From Sphingopyxis sp. L1A2A (GTDB taxonomy: Bacteria; Pseudomonadota; Alphaproteobacteria; Sphingomonadales; Sphingomonadaceae), in assembly GCF_005502465.1 (NCBI RefSeq), contig NZ_SCOT01000006.1, positions 62,001 to 126,000 of the forward strand: a DNA stretch of 64,000 nt, read 5' to 3'. Numbering within the stretch: position 1 is the first letter of the stretch; every line of letters begins with the position of its first letter. The notes below the pieces were generated by a model. That model had not been told where the DNA came from, did no database searches, and saw nothing but the letters and a program-made list of their open reading frames with translations. Both the position numbers and the translations under genes were made by a program. Of this stretch, positions 47,615 to 56,522 are shown piece after piece.

Positions 47615-48595
47615 TTATCCTTCTCTGACTCGCTCGTAAACGTCGAGTCGGTCGCTGCCAAGCAGGCGGCTGTCGGTCAGGCGCCAGCGGCCATGGGCGT
47701 CGGCAAGATTGGTCAGGCCGATGTCGCCGAGCGCAGGCTTGCCGCCGCCGATCAGGATCGGGGCGCGGTAGAAGAGCAGGCGGTCGACGCGGTCGGCGGC
47801 GAGGAAGGCCGACGCCGCGCCGGCGCCGCCCTCGACCAGCACCGAATTGATGTCGAGCGAATCGAGTGCCGTCGGCGCGCACACCGCGGTCCAGCCGTCG
47901 GGCGCATCGCCGCGGGTGAATAGCAGCTTGCGCGGGCTGCGCGCGGCGAGCCCGGGCAGGCGCACGTCGAGCGTCGGCGCGTCGGCGTCGAGCGTCCCGC
48001 GCCCGACCAGGATCGCCTGATGCTCCGCGCGTTCGAGATGGCCGTGCGCGCGCGCGCGATCACCGGTGATCCAGCGGCTCGTCCCATCGGGCCGCGCGAT
48101 GCAGCCGTCGAGCGAGGTTGCGAGCTTGAGCGTGACGAACGGCCGTCCGGCGGCCTGCCGCGTCCACCAGGGCGCCATCGCAGCGCACGCCTCAGCGGAC
48201 AAGACGCCTTCGACAACCCCAATCCCCGCTTGCCGCAACCGCGCGATTCCCTGGCCGTCGGTGCGCGGGTCGGGATCCTGCGCCGCAATGACGACGCGCG
48301 CGATGCCCGCAGCGATCAGCACATCGGTGCAGCACGGACCGCGCGGGCTGGCGTGGGCACAGGGTTCGAGGCTGACATAAGCGGTGGCGCCGCGCGCCGC
48401 GTCGCCCGCGACGGCGAGCGCCATCGCCTCGGCATGCGGGCGGCCGCCGGGTTGGGTCCAGCCGCGCGCGACGACCTTGCCATCCTTGACGATCAGGCAG
48501 CCGACGTTGGGATTGGGCGCCGACGCCGGGCGGCCGCGCCGCGACAGCGCGATGGCAGCCGCCGTCCAGTCGGCATCGGCGGGCGACCGTTGCAT
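47615..48595 (-). CDS. ribD: Bifunctional pyrimidine deaminase/reductase RibD
   Basis: The 326-residue enzyme carries out deamination and reduction of the pyrimidine intermediate. The deaminase domain has HAEAMAL and EPCAHASPRGPCC (zinc ligands), preceded by NPNVGCLIV. The reductase domain starts near PFVTLKLATSLDGCIA and ends with LVEGGAGAASAF. The ATG at 48595 sits 5 bp after the upstream gene's stop; a longer frame would run through that gene. No FMN riboswitch is visible upstream. Confidence 0.96.
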   Translation of the reverse strand: MQRSPADADWTAAAIALSRRGRPASAPNPNVGCLIVKDGKVVARGWTQPGGRPHAEAMALAVAGDAARGATAYVSLEPCAHASPRGPCCTDVLIAAGIARVVIAAQDPDPRTDGQGIARLRQAGIGVVEGVLSAEACAAMAPWWTRQAAGRPFVTLKLATSLDGCIARPDGTSRWITGDRARAHGHLERAEHQAILVGRGTLDADAPTLDVRLPGLAARSPRKLLFTRGDAPDGWTAVCAPTALDSLDINSVLVEGGAGAASAFLAADRVDRLLFYRAPILIGGGKPALGDIGLTNLADAHGRWRLTDSRLLGSDRLDVYERVREG

Positions 48596-48599
48596 GCGG

Positions 48600-49067
48600 T
48601 CAGTCGGCAGCTTGCGATTGCGGTCCGCGCGCCGCGCGCTCGGCAAGCGTCGAGCGCTGGACCGCAACCGGCTTTTTCTGCTTCGCCGCCGCCGCCGCTT
48701 CATCGCCCAGCGTTTCGCGGGTCACCTCGTCGGCCTCGGCCGAATCATATTCGACCCCCATCATGTCGGCCAGCCGCTGATATTCGGCGCGCTTCTCAGC
48801 GTTGGCGCGCGTTGTTTCCTTGGCGCGCGCGACCCATTCGGCGCGAATTTCGGCAGCACTGCGGTCCGCCGACCAGTTTTCGAAATAGATGATCTCGACC
48901 TTGGGCTCTTCGGTGCGAATCAAATGTTCGGAAAAGCCATAGAAAATCACGAGCGGCAGCGCGACCGCGACGCCCCAGCTGGCCCAGCGATGCGGGCGAG
49001 GTTCGCGGATATAGGCCCAGAAATCGGACAGGCCGCCGCCGATGTCGACAGTGTTGAACATTCCCAT
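48600..49067 (-). CDS. Single-pass membrane protein of unknown function
   Basis: The 155-residue product has one membrane segment (WASWGVAVALPLVIFYGF, about residues 28-45). A charged helical part follows, with EEPKVEIIYFENWSADRSAAE, and it ends in a low-complexity tail. It looks like a conserved sphingomonad protein without known domain. It is first in the operon with ribD and ribE (about 5 bp to ribD). A role in riboflavin supply is only suggested by position. Confidence 0.75.
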   Translation of the reverse strand: MGMFNTVDIGGGLSDFWAYIREPRPHRWASWGVAVALPLVIFYGFSEHLIRTEEPKVEIIYFENWSADRSAAEIRAEWVARAKETTRANAEKRAEYQRLADMMGVEYDSAEADEVTRETLGDEAAAAAKQKKPVAVQRSTLAERAARGPQSQAAD

Positions 49068-49181
49068 GTCCCCAATTTAGGCGAAGCTGCGGCAATTTGC
49101 GAGGGGGCAAGGATTGCGCAGGACGATTGCTGGGAACGTTCGCGATTGCAAAAAATGCAATTGCAGATGCTCTTTTCGCAG

Positions 49182-49210
49182 TTGCACAATTTTTTGTGCG
49201 CTGCAATATG
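49182..49210 (+). promoter_or_regulatory. Candidate promoter of the 49.2 kb small RNA
   Basis: TTGCAC at 49182-49187 and AATATG at 49205-49210 are separated by 17 bp, giving a start near 49217 or slightly before. The -10 match is moderate. Several TTGCA/TGCAA half-sites overlap this region. Confidence 0.45.
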
Positions 49211-49211
49211 A

Positions 49212-49274
49212 GCATGCCTTTTAGGCATCCTCTCCCAAAACTTTCATGGGCCACCCTCGGGTGGCCCTTTTTTT
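49212..49274 (+). ncRNA. Candidate small regulatory RNA
   Basis: A plus-strand transcript of about 60 nt is suggested by a promoter-like pair upstream and a strong terminator. The RNA would fold into a short hairpin, ATGCCT (49214-49219) with AGGCAT (49223-49228). A single-stranded CCTCTCCC (49229-49236), complementary to Shine-Dalgarno sequences, follows, and then the terminator stem. CU-rich single-stranded stretches of this kind are typical of alphaproteobacterial trans-acting sRNAs. No coding frame of the plus strand fits. I do not recognise an Rfam family. Confidence 0.6.
49248..49274 (+). terminator. Rho-independent terminator of the small RNA
   Basis: GGGCCACC at 49248-49255 pairs with GGTGGCCC at 49260-49267 around CTCG, followed by seven T. 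The T-run is on the plus strand only, so it does not serve the flanking minus-strand genes. Confidence 0.9.
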
Positions 49275-49327
49275 CGACCTTTTTAGTTGAGAGATGGCGA
49301 TTCTGGCTCCGTTGGGTGATTCGCGAA

Positions 49328-49789
49328 TCACGCCTGCAACGGCATCCGCTTTTCGAATCGGCGTACTTCAGCGATAAAACTGCCCGGCAACGGTGTCACG
49401 CCGCCGCTGTCGAGGTCGATATGCGCGTAGCTGATCGCGATATCGGTCAACCGTTCGCTGTCCCGAAAAATCGCGCAATGAACGGTAAAACTTGTCCGTT
49501 CGAACCGGCTCACCCGCGCCGCGATGGTGATCTGTTCGTCCAGCCGCGCCGGGGCATGATATTCAATTTCGCACCGCGTCTCGCGAATATCCGTACCATA
49601 TTGGTGAAAATAGGGTCCGGGTTGGCCCTCACCTAGCGCGCGGAAATATTCGGTCACCCCGATATCGGCATAGACCAGATAATTGCCGTTGAAGACGATG
49701 TTCTGCCCGTCGATCTCGTTGAAACGCACGCGGACCGTTTCGTGGACCCGAAAATCCTCGCGCGGCACATCGCCGTTGCGGCTGTCCAT
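49328..49789 (-). CDS. Acyl-CoA thioesterase (hotdog fold)
   Basis: The 153-residue protein is of the 4-hydroxybenzoyl-CoA thioesterase group. FNEIDGQNIVFNGNYLVYAD is the family's active-site block, with Asp in the position usual for these hotdog enzymes (the more common DxxGHVNN is varied here). It probably hydrolyses acyl-CoA; substrate unknown. The start MDSRNGD at 49789 is 8 bp after the aminopeptidase stop; an earlier in-frame ATG would lie inside that gene. Confidence 0.85.
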   Translation of the reverse strand: MDSRNGDVPREDFRVHETVRVRFNEIDGQNIVFNGNYLVYADIGVTEYFRALGEGQPGPYFHQYGTDIRETRCEIEYHAPARLDEQITIAARVSRFERTSFTVHCAIFRDSERLTDIAISYAHIDLDSGGVTPLPGSFIAEVRRFEKRMPLQA

Positions 49790-49796
49790 CGCCGCG

Positions 49797-51623
49797 TCAG
49801 GCCGCGAGCGCGGCGGGGGTGCGGTCGAGCGGCGCGCACGCCGCTGCAAGCCAGTCCCGGTCGCCGCCGGTCATCCCCGGCGAGAGCTTTGCCAGCACTT
49901 CAGCATGATAGGCGTCGAGCCAGTCGGCCTCGGCGGGCGACAGCAGCGCGGTTTCGACCAGATTTTGCGCGATCGGGGCAAAGGTGATCGTCTCGAACCC
50001 CAGCATATCCTCCTCGGCGCCGTCGATGCTGACGGGCACCACGATCACCAGATTTTCGATGCGGATGCCAAAGCTGCCCGCCTTGTAATAGCCGGGCTCG
50101 TTCGACAGGATCATCCCGGCGTGGAGCGGTTCCTCGGTCCCCGCCTGCCCGCCGGCGGGCTTGGCGATGCGCTGCGGCCCTTCATGGACCGCCAGATAGG
50201 CGCCGACGCCGTGGCCGGTGCCATGCGCGTAATCAACTCCATCGGCCCACAGATACTGGCGCGCCAGAATGTCGAGCTGGCTTCCGCGCGTCCCCTTGGG
50301 AAAGCGCGCGGTCGCGAGCGCGATATGCCCTTTCAGCACCTGGGTGAAGCGCCGCCGCATTTCGGCGGTCGGCGCGCCGATCGCGATCGTGCGCGTGATG
50401 TCGGTGGTGCCATCGGCGTACTGCCCACCCGAATCGACCAGATAGAGCGTCCCGGTCTCGATGGCGCGGTTCGTGGTCTCATCGACCTTGTAATGCGGCA
50501 GCGCGCCATTCGGCCCCGCGGCCGAGATAGTGTCGAAGCTCAGATCGACGAGCGCGCCATTTTCGTCCCGGAAAGCGCGCAGCTTCGCCGCAGCACCAAG
50601 TTCGTCGAGCCCGCCCTGCGGCGCGACATCTTCCATCCATTGCAGGAAGCGCGACACCGCAACGCCGTCGCGAACATGCGCGGCGCGCGTGCCGCCGAGC
50701 TCGACATCGTTCTTGATCGCCTTGGGCAGCACCGCGGGGTCGCGGTGGCGTTCGGTTTTCGCCCCGGCGGCTTCCAGCGCGGTAAAGATCGCGGCAACGG
50801 CGCGGTCGGGGTCGACCGCGACCCTTTTGTCCTTCAGGTCGGCAAGCGCCGCCTCGAACGCATCGCGATCATGGATGCGCACGCTGTTGCCCAGATGCGC
50901 GCGCACCGCGTCGGTGACCTTTTCAGGCGCAATGAACAGGTCGGCGGTGGCATCGGCGTGGAGCAGCGCAAACGCCAGCCCGACCGGGGTGTGGCTGACG
51001 TCGGTGCCGCGAATGTTGAAGGTCCACGCGATCGAATCGAGCGCGGTCATCACCGTGGTGTCGAGGCCGTTCGCTTTCAGCCAGTCGGCGATCACTTCGC
51101 GCTTCTCGACCGCGCTCTGCCCCGCGAGCGCGACATCGTGAACGCTCACGACCGCATCGCTCGGCGCCGGCTGGTCGTCCCACGCCGCGTCGAGCGGATT
51201 TTTATCGACCGCGACCAGCGTTGCACCCTTGGCGGTCAAAGCCCGGCCCAGCGAACGCGCCCAATCGATGCCGTGCAGCCAGGGGTCGAAACCGATCTTC
51301 TGCCCCGCAGCGACATGCGCGCCCAGCCATTCGGCGACGCTCGACGCGGGTACCCCGACATAGTCGAACAGCGATCCATCGACCTGATCGCGCACCTGCA
51401 CCGTATAGCGCCCGTCGATAAACACCGCGGCCTTGGTCGGCAGCACCGCCGCCGTCCCCGCCGAGCCGCCAAAGCCGGTCAGCCACGCCATGCGCTGCGC
51501 ATAGTCGCCGACATATTCGCTCATATGCTCGTCGCTGATCGGGACGACAAAGCCGTCGAGGCCGCGCGCGGTGAGGGCTTCGCGGACGCGGGCGAGCCGT
51601 TCGGCATGGATGGTGCTGGACAT
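49797..51623 (-). CDS. Aminopeptidase P family protein (Xaa-Pro aminopeptidase)
   Basis: The 608-residue enzyme removes N-terminal residues before proline. It has the long three-domain layout of eukaryotic-type APP: two creatinase-like N domains and a C-terminal M24 domain. Metal-site blocks are YLVDSGGQYADGTTDITRT, YAHGTGHGVGAYLAVHEGP and GMILSNEPGYYKAGSFGIRI. It is divergent from the oligopeptidase B gene by about 70 bp, pairing two peptide-degrading enzymes. Confidence 0.94.
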   Translation of the reverse strand: MSSTIHAERLARVREALTARGLDGFVVPISDEHMSEYVGDYAQRMAWLTGFGGSAGTAAVLPTKAAVFIDGRYTVQVRDQVDGSLFDYVGVPASSVAEWLGAHVAAGQKIGFDPWLHGIDWARSLGRALTAKGATLVAVDKNPLDAAWDDQPAPSDAVVSVHDVALAGQSAVEKREVIADWLKANGLDTTVMTALDSIAWTFNIRGTDVSHTPVGLAFALLHADATADLFIAPEKVTDAVRAHLGNSVRIHDRDAFEAALADLKDKRVAVDPDRAVAAIFTALEAAGAKTERHRDPAVLPKAIKNDVELGGTRAAHVRDGVAVSRFLQWMEDVAPQGGLDELGAAAKLRAFRDENGALVDLSFDTISAAGPNGALPHYKVDETTNRAIETGTLYLVDSGGQYADGTTDITRTIAIGAPTAEMRRRFTQVLKGHIALATARFPKGTRGSQLDILARQYLWADGVDYAHGTGHGVGAYLAVHEGPQRIAKPAGGQAGTEEPLHAGMILSNEPGYYKAGSFGIRIENLVIVVPVSIDGAEEDMLGFETITFAPIAQNLVETALLSPAEADWLDAYHAEVLAKLSPGMTGGDRDWLAAACAPLDRTPAALAA

Positions 51624-51692
51624 CAGACGTTCCTTATTCCTACATCGCTGACGATCCCGCCCATCTCGGGCGACACCGCGGGGGATTTTTCG

Positions 51693-53855
51693 ATGCGCGC
51701 TATTTGGATGTTTCTGGCGGCAATTGCCACCCCGCTTGTCGCATCATCGCCCCTGCTTGCCCAACAGAAAGACCCCGCCTTGACCAGCCCGACCCCTGCC
51801 CTGCCCGCCGCCCCGGTCGCCGCCACGCGCCCGCACGAAACGGTCTTGCACGGCAAAACATTGTCCGATCCGTATCACTGGCTGAAGGACGAGAGTTATC
51901 CGACGATCGATGACAAGGACGTGCTCGATTATGTGAAGGCCGAGAATGCCTATTTCGACGCGGCGATGAAGCCGCACGCGGCGCTGGTCGAAACCTTGTT
52001 TCAGGAGATGAAGGGCCGGATCAAGGAAGCCGACTCGAGCGTGCCGCAGAAGGACGGCGACTGGATCTACTGGGTCGAATATGAAGAGGGCGCCGAGTAC
52101 AAGAAATGGTATCGCAAACCCGTCGCGGGCGGCGAGCCAGTCCTGATCCTCGACGAAGTCGCGATGGCCAAGGACAAGGAATATTTCCGCCTGTCAGACG
52201 TAGCGATCAGCCCCAACGGCAAGCTGATGGCCTATGCCGTCGATGACAATGGCTCCGAACGGTTCGAAGTGCGTTTCACCGATCTGACCACCGGTAAGGC
52301 GCTGCCCGACGTCATCCCCGGCACCCTGTCGTCGCTGGTATGGACCGCGAACAGCGACGCGTTGCTCTATGGCCTCGCCAATGAGAATTGGCGCACCGAC
52401 AATGTCCGCCTGCACAAGCTCGGTACCCCACTGAGCGAAGACAAATTGCTCTACAAGGAGGCCGACATCGGTTTCGGGGTCGGCATCGGCAAAACCGCCG
52501 CCGACAATTATATCGTGATCGCGACGGGCGATAACGAGACGAGCGAGGTCTATCTGCTCCCCGCCGATAATCCCGAGGCCAAGCCGTTGCTCGTGTCGGC
52601 ACGCAAAAAGGGCCGCGAGTACAGTGTCGATGAGCGTGAGGGGACGCTCTACATCTACACCAACGACGAACATGCGAACTTCCGCGTCGCCACCGCCAGC
52701 CTCGCCAAGCCCGGCGAGTGGACAACGCTGATCCCCGGTTCGGACGCCAGCTACATCACCGGGCTCGCGATTTTCCGCGATTATTTCGCCCTCGAAGCGC
52801 GCGAGCAGGGCGTCGATCAGGTCGATATCCGCCAATATGACGCGCCGCTGACCCCCGGCAGGATCCAGTTCCCCGAGACCACCTATGTCGCGGGGCTGGG
52901 CGACAATCCCGAATATCATCAGGACAAGCTGCGGCTCGATTATGAATCGATGGTCACCCCCGACACCGTGTATGATTTCGACATTGCGAGCAAAAAACTC
53001 GAAACGCTCAAGGTCCAGGAAATTCCGTCCGGTTATAATCATGAAGACTATATAACCGAATTGGTAAACATGCCCGCACGCGACGGCACCCCGGTGCCGG
53101 TATCGCTGGTGTACAAGAAAGGCACCCCACGCGACGGCAGCGCGCCGCTGCACCTCTACGTCTATGGCAGCTATGGCTATCGCGTCCCGCCGGGTTTCTC
53201 GACCACCCGCCTCAGCCTTGTCGACCGCGGTATGATCTACGCCATCGCGCATGTCCGCGGCGGCGACGACCTCGGCCGCGCTTGGTATCTTGCGGGCAAG
53301 GCCACCGCGCGCAAGAACACGTTCAACGATTTCATCGACGTCGCCAAAGGACTGATCGCGGCGAAATATACCAGCGCGGGCAAGATTTCGATCGAAGGCC
53401 GCTCGGCCGGCGGGCAGGTGATGGGCGTCGTGTATAATGAGGCGCCCGAGCTGTGGGGCGCGGTGCTCGCGGGGGTGCCTTTCGTCGATGTCATCAACAC
53501 GATGGTCGACGAAACGCTGCCGCTGACCCCCGGCGAATGGCCCGAATGGGGCAATCCGATCACCGACAAGGCCGCGTTCGACTTCATGTTGAGCTACAGC
53601 CCCTACGACAATGTCACCGCGAAAGCCTATCCGCCGATGCTGGTGTCGGCGGGGCTCAACGACCCGCGCGTGACCTATTGGGAACCCGCCAAATGGGTCG
53701 CCAAGCTGCGCGCGACGCGCACCAACGATGCGACGCTGCTGCTGCGCACCAACATGGGCGCAGGCCATGCGGGCAAATCGGGCCGCTGGGGCGCGCTGCG
53801 CGAAGATGCCGAGGAATTTGCGTTCGTCTTGACGCAGCTGGGGGTGGAGCAATAG
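51693..53855 (+). CDS. S9 family peptidase, oligopeptidase B-like, exported
   Basis: The 720-residue serine peptidase cuts short peptides. The beta-propeller is in the N-terminal half. The alpha/beta hydrolase domain contains the nucleophile in IEGRSAGGQVMG, Asp in NDPRVTYWEPAKW and His in GAGHAGKSGRWG. YGSYGYRVPPGFS is the oxyanion block. Unlike E. coli PtrB it has a signal peptide (IWMFLAAIATPLVASSPLLA), so it acts in the periplasm. ATG 51693 begins the signal peptide. Confidence 0.94.
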   Translation: MRAIWMFLAAIATPLVASSPLLAQQKDPALTSPTPALPAAPVAATRPHETVLHGKTLSDPYHWLKDESYPTIDDKDVLDYVKAENAYFDAAMKPHAALVETLFQEMKGRIKEADSSVPQKDGDWIYWVEYEEGAEYKKWYRKPVAGGEPVLILDEVAMAKDKEYFRLSDVAISPNGKLMAYAVDDNGSERFEVRFTDLTTGKALPDVIPGTLSSLVWTANSDALLYGLANENWRTDNVRLHKLGTPLSEDKLLYKEADIGFGVGIGKTAADNYIVIATGDNETSEVYLLPADNPEAKPLLVSARKKGREYSVDEREGTLYIYTNDEHANFRVATASLAKPGEWTTLIPGSDASYITGLAIFRDYFALEAREQGVDQVDIRQYDAPLTPGRIQFPETTYVAGLGDNPEYHQDKLRLDYESMVTPDTVYDFDIASKKLETLKVQEIPSGYNHEDYITELVNMPARDGTPVPVSLVYKKGTPRDGSAPLHLYVYGSYGYRVPPGFSTTRLSLVDRGMIYAIAHVRGGDDLGRAWYLAGKATARKNTFNDFIDVAKGLIAAKYTSAGKISIEGRSAGGQVMGVVYNEAPELWGAVLAGVPFVDVINTMVDETLPLTPGEWPEWGNPITDKAAFDFMLSYSPYDNVTAKAYPPMLVSAGLNDPRVTYWEPAKWVAKLRATRTNDATLLLRTNMGAGHAGKSGRWGALREDAEEFAFVLTQLGVEQ

Positions 53856-53861
53856 TCTCGG

Positions 53862-54125
53862 ATGTCCGAACAGCTACAGCCCATAGTCGTTTCGTGGAAA
53901 CGCCTTCTGATACACCTGCTGTTTATTGGGTTCGCCGCCTATCTCGCTCACGAAGTCATCTGGCGGATGTTCGCTGACACGCCGTTGATCGAGATGGGAG
54001 GCAGGCGCCGCACGCCGCTCGGAATTTTGGTTATCGTCTTGGCTGGTGCCGCGAGCTGGTTGTTCAACCTGATCTATCCTTTAGTGTCCCGAACGACGGA
54101 TACGCGCGATCATCCGGAAAGATAG
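53862..54125 (+). CDS. Small two-helix membrane protein, unknown function
   Basis: The 87-residue product has two hydrophobic segments (LLIHLLFIGFAAYLAHEVIW and LGILVIVLAGAASWLFNLIY) separated by a basic loop. I do not recognise it. It starts 6 bp after the oligopeptidase stop. Its codon use is less GC-rich than that of its neighbours, which may mean recent arrival or weak selection. Confidence 0.6.
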   Translation: MSEQLQPIVVSWKRLLIHLLFIGFAAYLAHEVIWRMFADTPLIEMGGRRRTPLGILVIVLAGAASWLFNLIYPLVSRTTDTRDHPER

Positions 54126-54366
54126 CATCGCCCATTCAACTCGCGCTCCAACGTCGGTGTGCCGACGAAACGCTATCCCCCGATTCGACAAATTCGGCGC
54201 GGACGACACTGCGGGAGCGGGTCATGTCGCCAAGTCAGGCCGCTGGAGGTCGCAAAATATGTACCGGTGCCGATAGCGCCGCGGCCTGCGACAAGCGCGC
54301 GACATTTCGGCACATCGGTGCGACAGCTCGCCACCACCGCTTCCCCTCCACCGAGGGAGAGACGGA

Positions 54367-55806
54367 ATGACGACAAGATCGACCGCGTGCGTTGCAGGCC
54401 TCATGGCTTTGCTGGCGAGCGCATCAACCGCCCAAGCCGAACCGCGCGCCGACGCCGCCATCATAGCCCAGCGCCTGCTCGATACACTGCGCGAGAGCAA
54501 CGGCGTGCCGGGCATGGGCGCCGCTGTGTGGCAAGAGGGGCAGATCGTCTGGGAGGGATCGAGCGGGCTGCGCGACGTCGAGCGCCGCCTTCCTGTCACG
54601 CGCGAGACGCTGTTCCGCCTCGCGAGCGTGTCGAAGATCTTCACCGTCGCCGCGGTAGGCCAGCTCGCCGAACAAGGCCGGATGGATCTCGACGCGCCCA
54701 TGCAGCGCCAGCTGCCATGGCTCGGCTCACATTGGGCGCCCATCACCCCGCGCCAGCTCGCGGCGCATGTCTCGGGCTTGCCGCATTATCAGGCGGTCGA
54801 TGCGGATCGCGGATCGCGTCATTACGCCACCGGGCGTGACGCGGTCGCTATCTTCGCCGAACGCGACCTGCTTCGCCCGCCGGGGACCGCCTACAGCTAT
54901 TCATCGTGGGGCTATACCTTGCTCGGCGCGCTGGTCGAGGAAAAAACCGGACGCGCCTTCACCGACTATGTCGCAAAGAAGGTCGCGCCCGGACTCGCGA
55001 TCCGCGCCGACGCGACCGACAGCGGCGACGCCGACGCCTCGCGCGCCTATGGCTTCGACCAGCGGCGCGTGGTCGATGTGCCGCGCCACGATTTCAGCTA
55101 CACTTGGGGTGGCGGCGGACTAAGCGGCACCGCGAGCGCGGTCGCAAGCTTCGGCGGGCGGATGATCGACGGCCGCGTCGTGCGCCCCGAAACCTTTGAT
55201 GCGATGCTCGTGCCGGTGAAGCTCGCCGATGGCAAAGCGGCAGGCGAGGATGATTATGAGGTCGGTTTCGGCTGGCGCATCGGCGGCGATGCCGATGGCG
55301 CGCCCTTCGTCCATCACAATGGCGTGGCGCTTGGCGCGCGCAGCACGCTCGGCCTGTGGCGCGGCGAGCGCACGGCAGTCAGCGTGCTGTCCAATGCGTC
55401 GTGGGTGTCGCGTATGGAGCCGACTGCGCAGATGATCGCCGCTCCCTTTCGTGCCGTCCCCGCCGGGCTGGTGGACGCGGCCTGTCCGATCGACGCCCGG
55501 CATTACAGCGGCACCTTCGGTGACGTCGCCGTCGAAGGCACAGTGCGCTTCCGGATCGAGGCGGGGCTGTGCGTCGGGACAGCGGAGCAGCATCCCGCCA
55601 TGCTGGCCTATTTCGGCACCGCGATGCAGCGGGCCGACGCGCCGCTGACGCTGATCGGGCTTGACCCTAAAGGCGGTTTAGCGCGCGCCGGGCTCGTCAA
55701 TCCGTTCGGTATCGCCGATCTTCGCGCGCAGGCCGACGGCAGCTTCGCCGCGCCGATCACCACGACGCGCCACCTCGTGCTACGCTTCGATCAGCCGGCC
55801 AAATAG
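54367..55806 (+). CDS. Serine hydrolase, beta-lactamase class C family
   Basis: The 479-residue exported enzyme has a signal peptide (LMALLASASTAQA) and a beta-lactamase / DD-peptidase fold. The SXXK nucleophile is in LASVSKIFTV (about residue 82). The second motif is in AYSYSSWGYTLLG, where the class C YXN is replaced, and VHHNGVALG serves as the HXG/KTG equivalent. These changes make a true beta-lactamase unlikely; esterase or peptidase activity is more likely. GAGGGAGAGACGG precedes the ATG. About 240 bp upstream hold no gene. Confidence 0.9.
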   Translation: MTTRSTACVAGLMALLASASTAQAEPRADAAIIAQRLLDTLRESNGVPGMGAAVWQEGQIVWEGSSGLRDVERRLPVTRETLFRLASVSKIFTVAAVGQLAEQGRMDLDAPMQRQLPWLGSHWAPITPRQLAAHVSGLPHYQAVDADRGSRHYATGRDAVAIFAERDLLRPPGTAYSYSSWGYTLLGALVEEKTGRAFTDYVAKKVAPGLAIRADATDSGDADASRAYGFDQRRVVDVPRHDFSYTWGGGGLSGTASAVASFGGRMIDGRVVRPETFDAMLVPVKLADGKAAGEDDYEVGFGWRIGGDADGAPFVHHNGVALGARSTLGLWRGERTAVSVLSNASWVSRMEPTAQMIAAPFRAVPAGLVDAACPIDARHYSGTFGDVAVEGTVRFRIEAGLCVGTAEQHPAMLAYFGTAMQRADAPLTLIGLDPKGGLARAGLVNPFGIADLRAQADGSFAAPITTTRHLVLRFDQPAK

Positions 55807-56405
55807 GCGCGCCGGACCAAATCCTGTTCGAGCATCGCCGCGCCGTTGAACAGATGGCCGGCGATGCCGAGCGATTCGGCCCCCGCAATATTGGCTGCCA
55901 CATCATCAATGAACAACGCACCGGCCGGATCGATCCCGAATCGCTCGATGGCGAGACGATAGATCGCGGGATCGGGCTTGATCAATTTCTCGGTCCCCGA
56001 CACGATGATGCCCTGAAAGCGGTCGAAGATCGGCTGGGTCGGGCGGAAGCCTTCCCAGAATTCATGACCGAAATTGGTGATCGCGAACAAGGGCACGCCC
56101 GCGGCATCGAGTCGCTCGACCAGTTCGAGGCTGCCCGGCATCGCGCCGGGGATCGTCTCGTTGAAACGCGCCGCATAGGCGTCGATCAGCGGCGCATGAT
56201 CGGGGAACCGCGCCTTCAACTCGGGCAGCATGTCGGCAAGCAAGCCGCCGGCGTCGGACTGGAAATGCCACCCAGGCGTGACGACGTTCGACACGAACCA
56301 TTCCAGCTCGTCCGCATCGGCAATCAGCTTGGCAAAGAGATAGCGCAGGTCCCAGTCGAACAGCACGCGGCCGACGTCGAAAATGACCGAGCGGGGAATG
56401 GTCAT
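55791..56405 (-). CDS. HAD superfamily hydrolase (subfamily IA)
   Basis: The 204-residue phosphatase-like enzyme begins SVIFDVGRVLFDWDLRYLF. The Asp nucleophile is present, but the usual second Asp (D-x-D) is replaced by Gly, as in the YihX group. FAITNFGHEFW and the C-terminal ALFIDDVAANIAGAESLG follow, with the last acidic pair. Substrate unknown. ATG 56405 is preferred over a longer frame because AAGGGG lies just upstream. The 3' end overlaps the hydrolase gene by 16 bp. Confidence 0.9.
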   Translation of the reverse strand: MTIPRSVIFDVGRVLFDWDLRYLFAKLIADADELEWFVSNVVTPGWHFQSDAGGLLADMLPELKARFPDHAPLIDAYAARFNETIPGAMPGSLELVERLDAAGVPLFAITNFGHEFWEGFRPTQPIFDRFQGIIVSGTEKLIKPDPAIYRLAIERFGIDPAGALFIDDVAANIAGAESLGIAGHLFNGAAMLEQDLVRRAYLAG

Positions 56406-56500
56406 AAGCCCCTTTCCCTCAGGCGAGGGGGTCAGGACACGCGAAAGCGCCGCCGGAAGCATCCGACGGCGTAACGCTGTTCATCACAAGCAAACGGGGC

Positions 56501-56522
56501 AAAAACACCCCGCGCCGGGGCA
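56501..56522 (-). terminator. Intrinsic terminator after rpmJ
   Basis: On the minus strand CCCCGGCGCGGGG is followed by TGTTTTT, just after the rpmJ stop. Confidence 0.75.

Noticed and set aside
48596..49070. FMN riboswitch upstream of ribD or ribB
   Set aside because: No AGGGGC-type conserved core was found near either rib locus.
49097..49636. A plus-strand frame of 179 codons across the small RNA region
   Set aside because: It runs through a strong terminator and into the reverse of the thioesterase gene; no domain is seen.
54126..54366. Small gene between the two-helix membrane protein and the serine hydrolase
   Set aside because: No convincing frame with ribosome site; only the ribosome site of the hydrolase was seen at the end.
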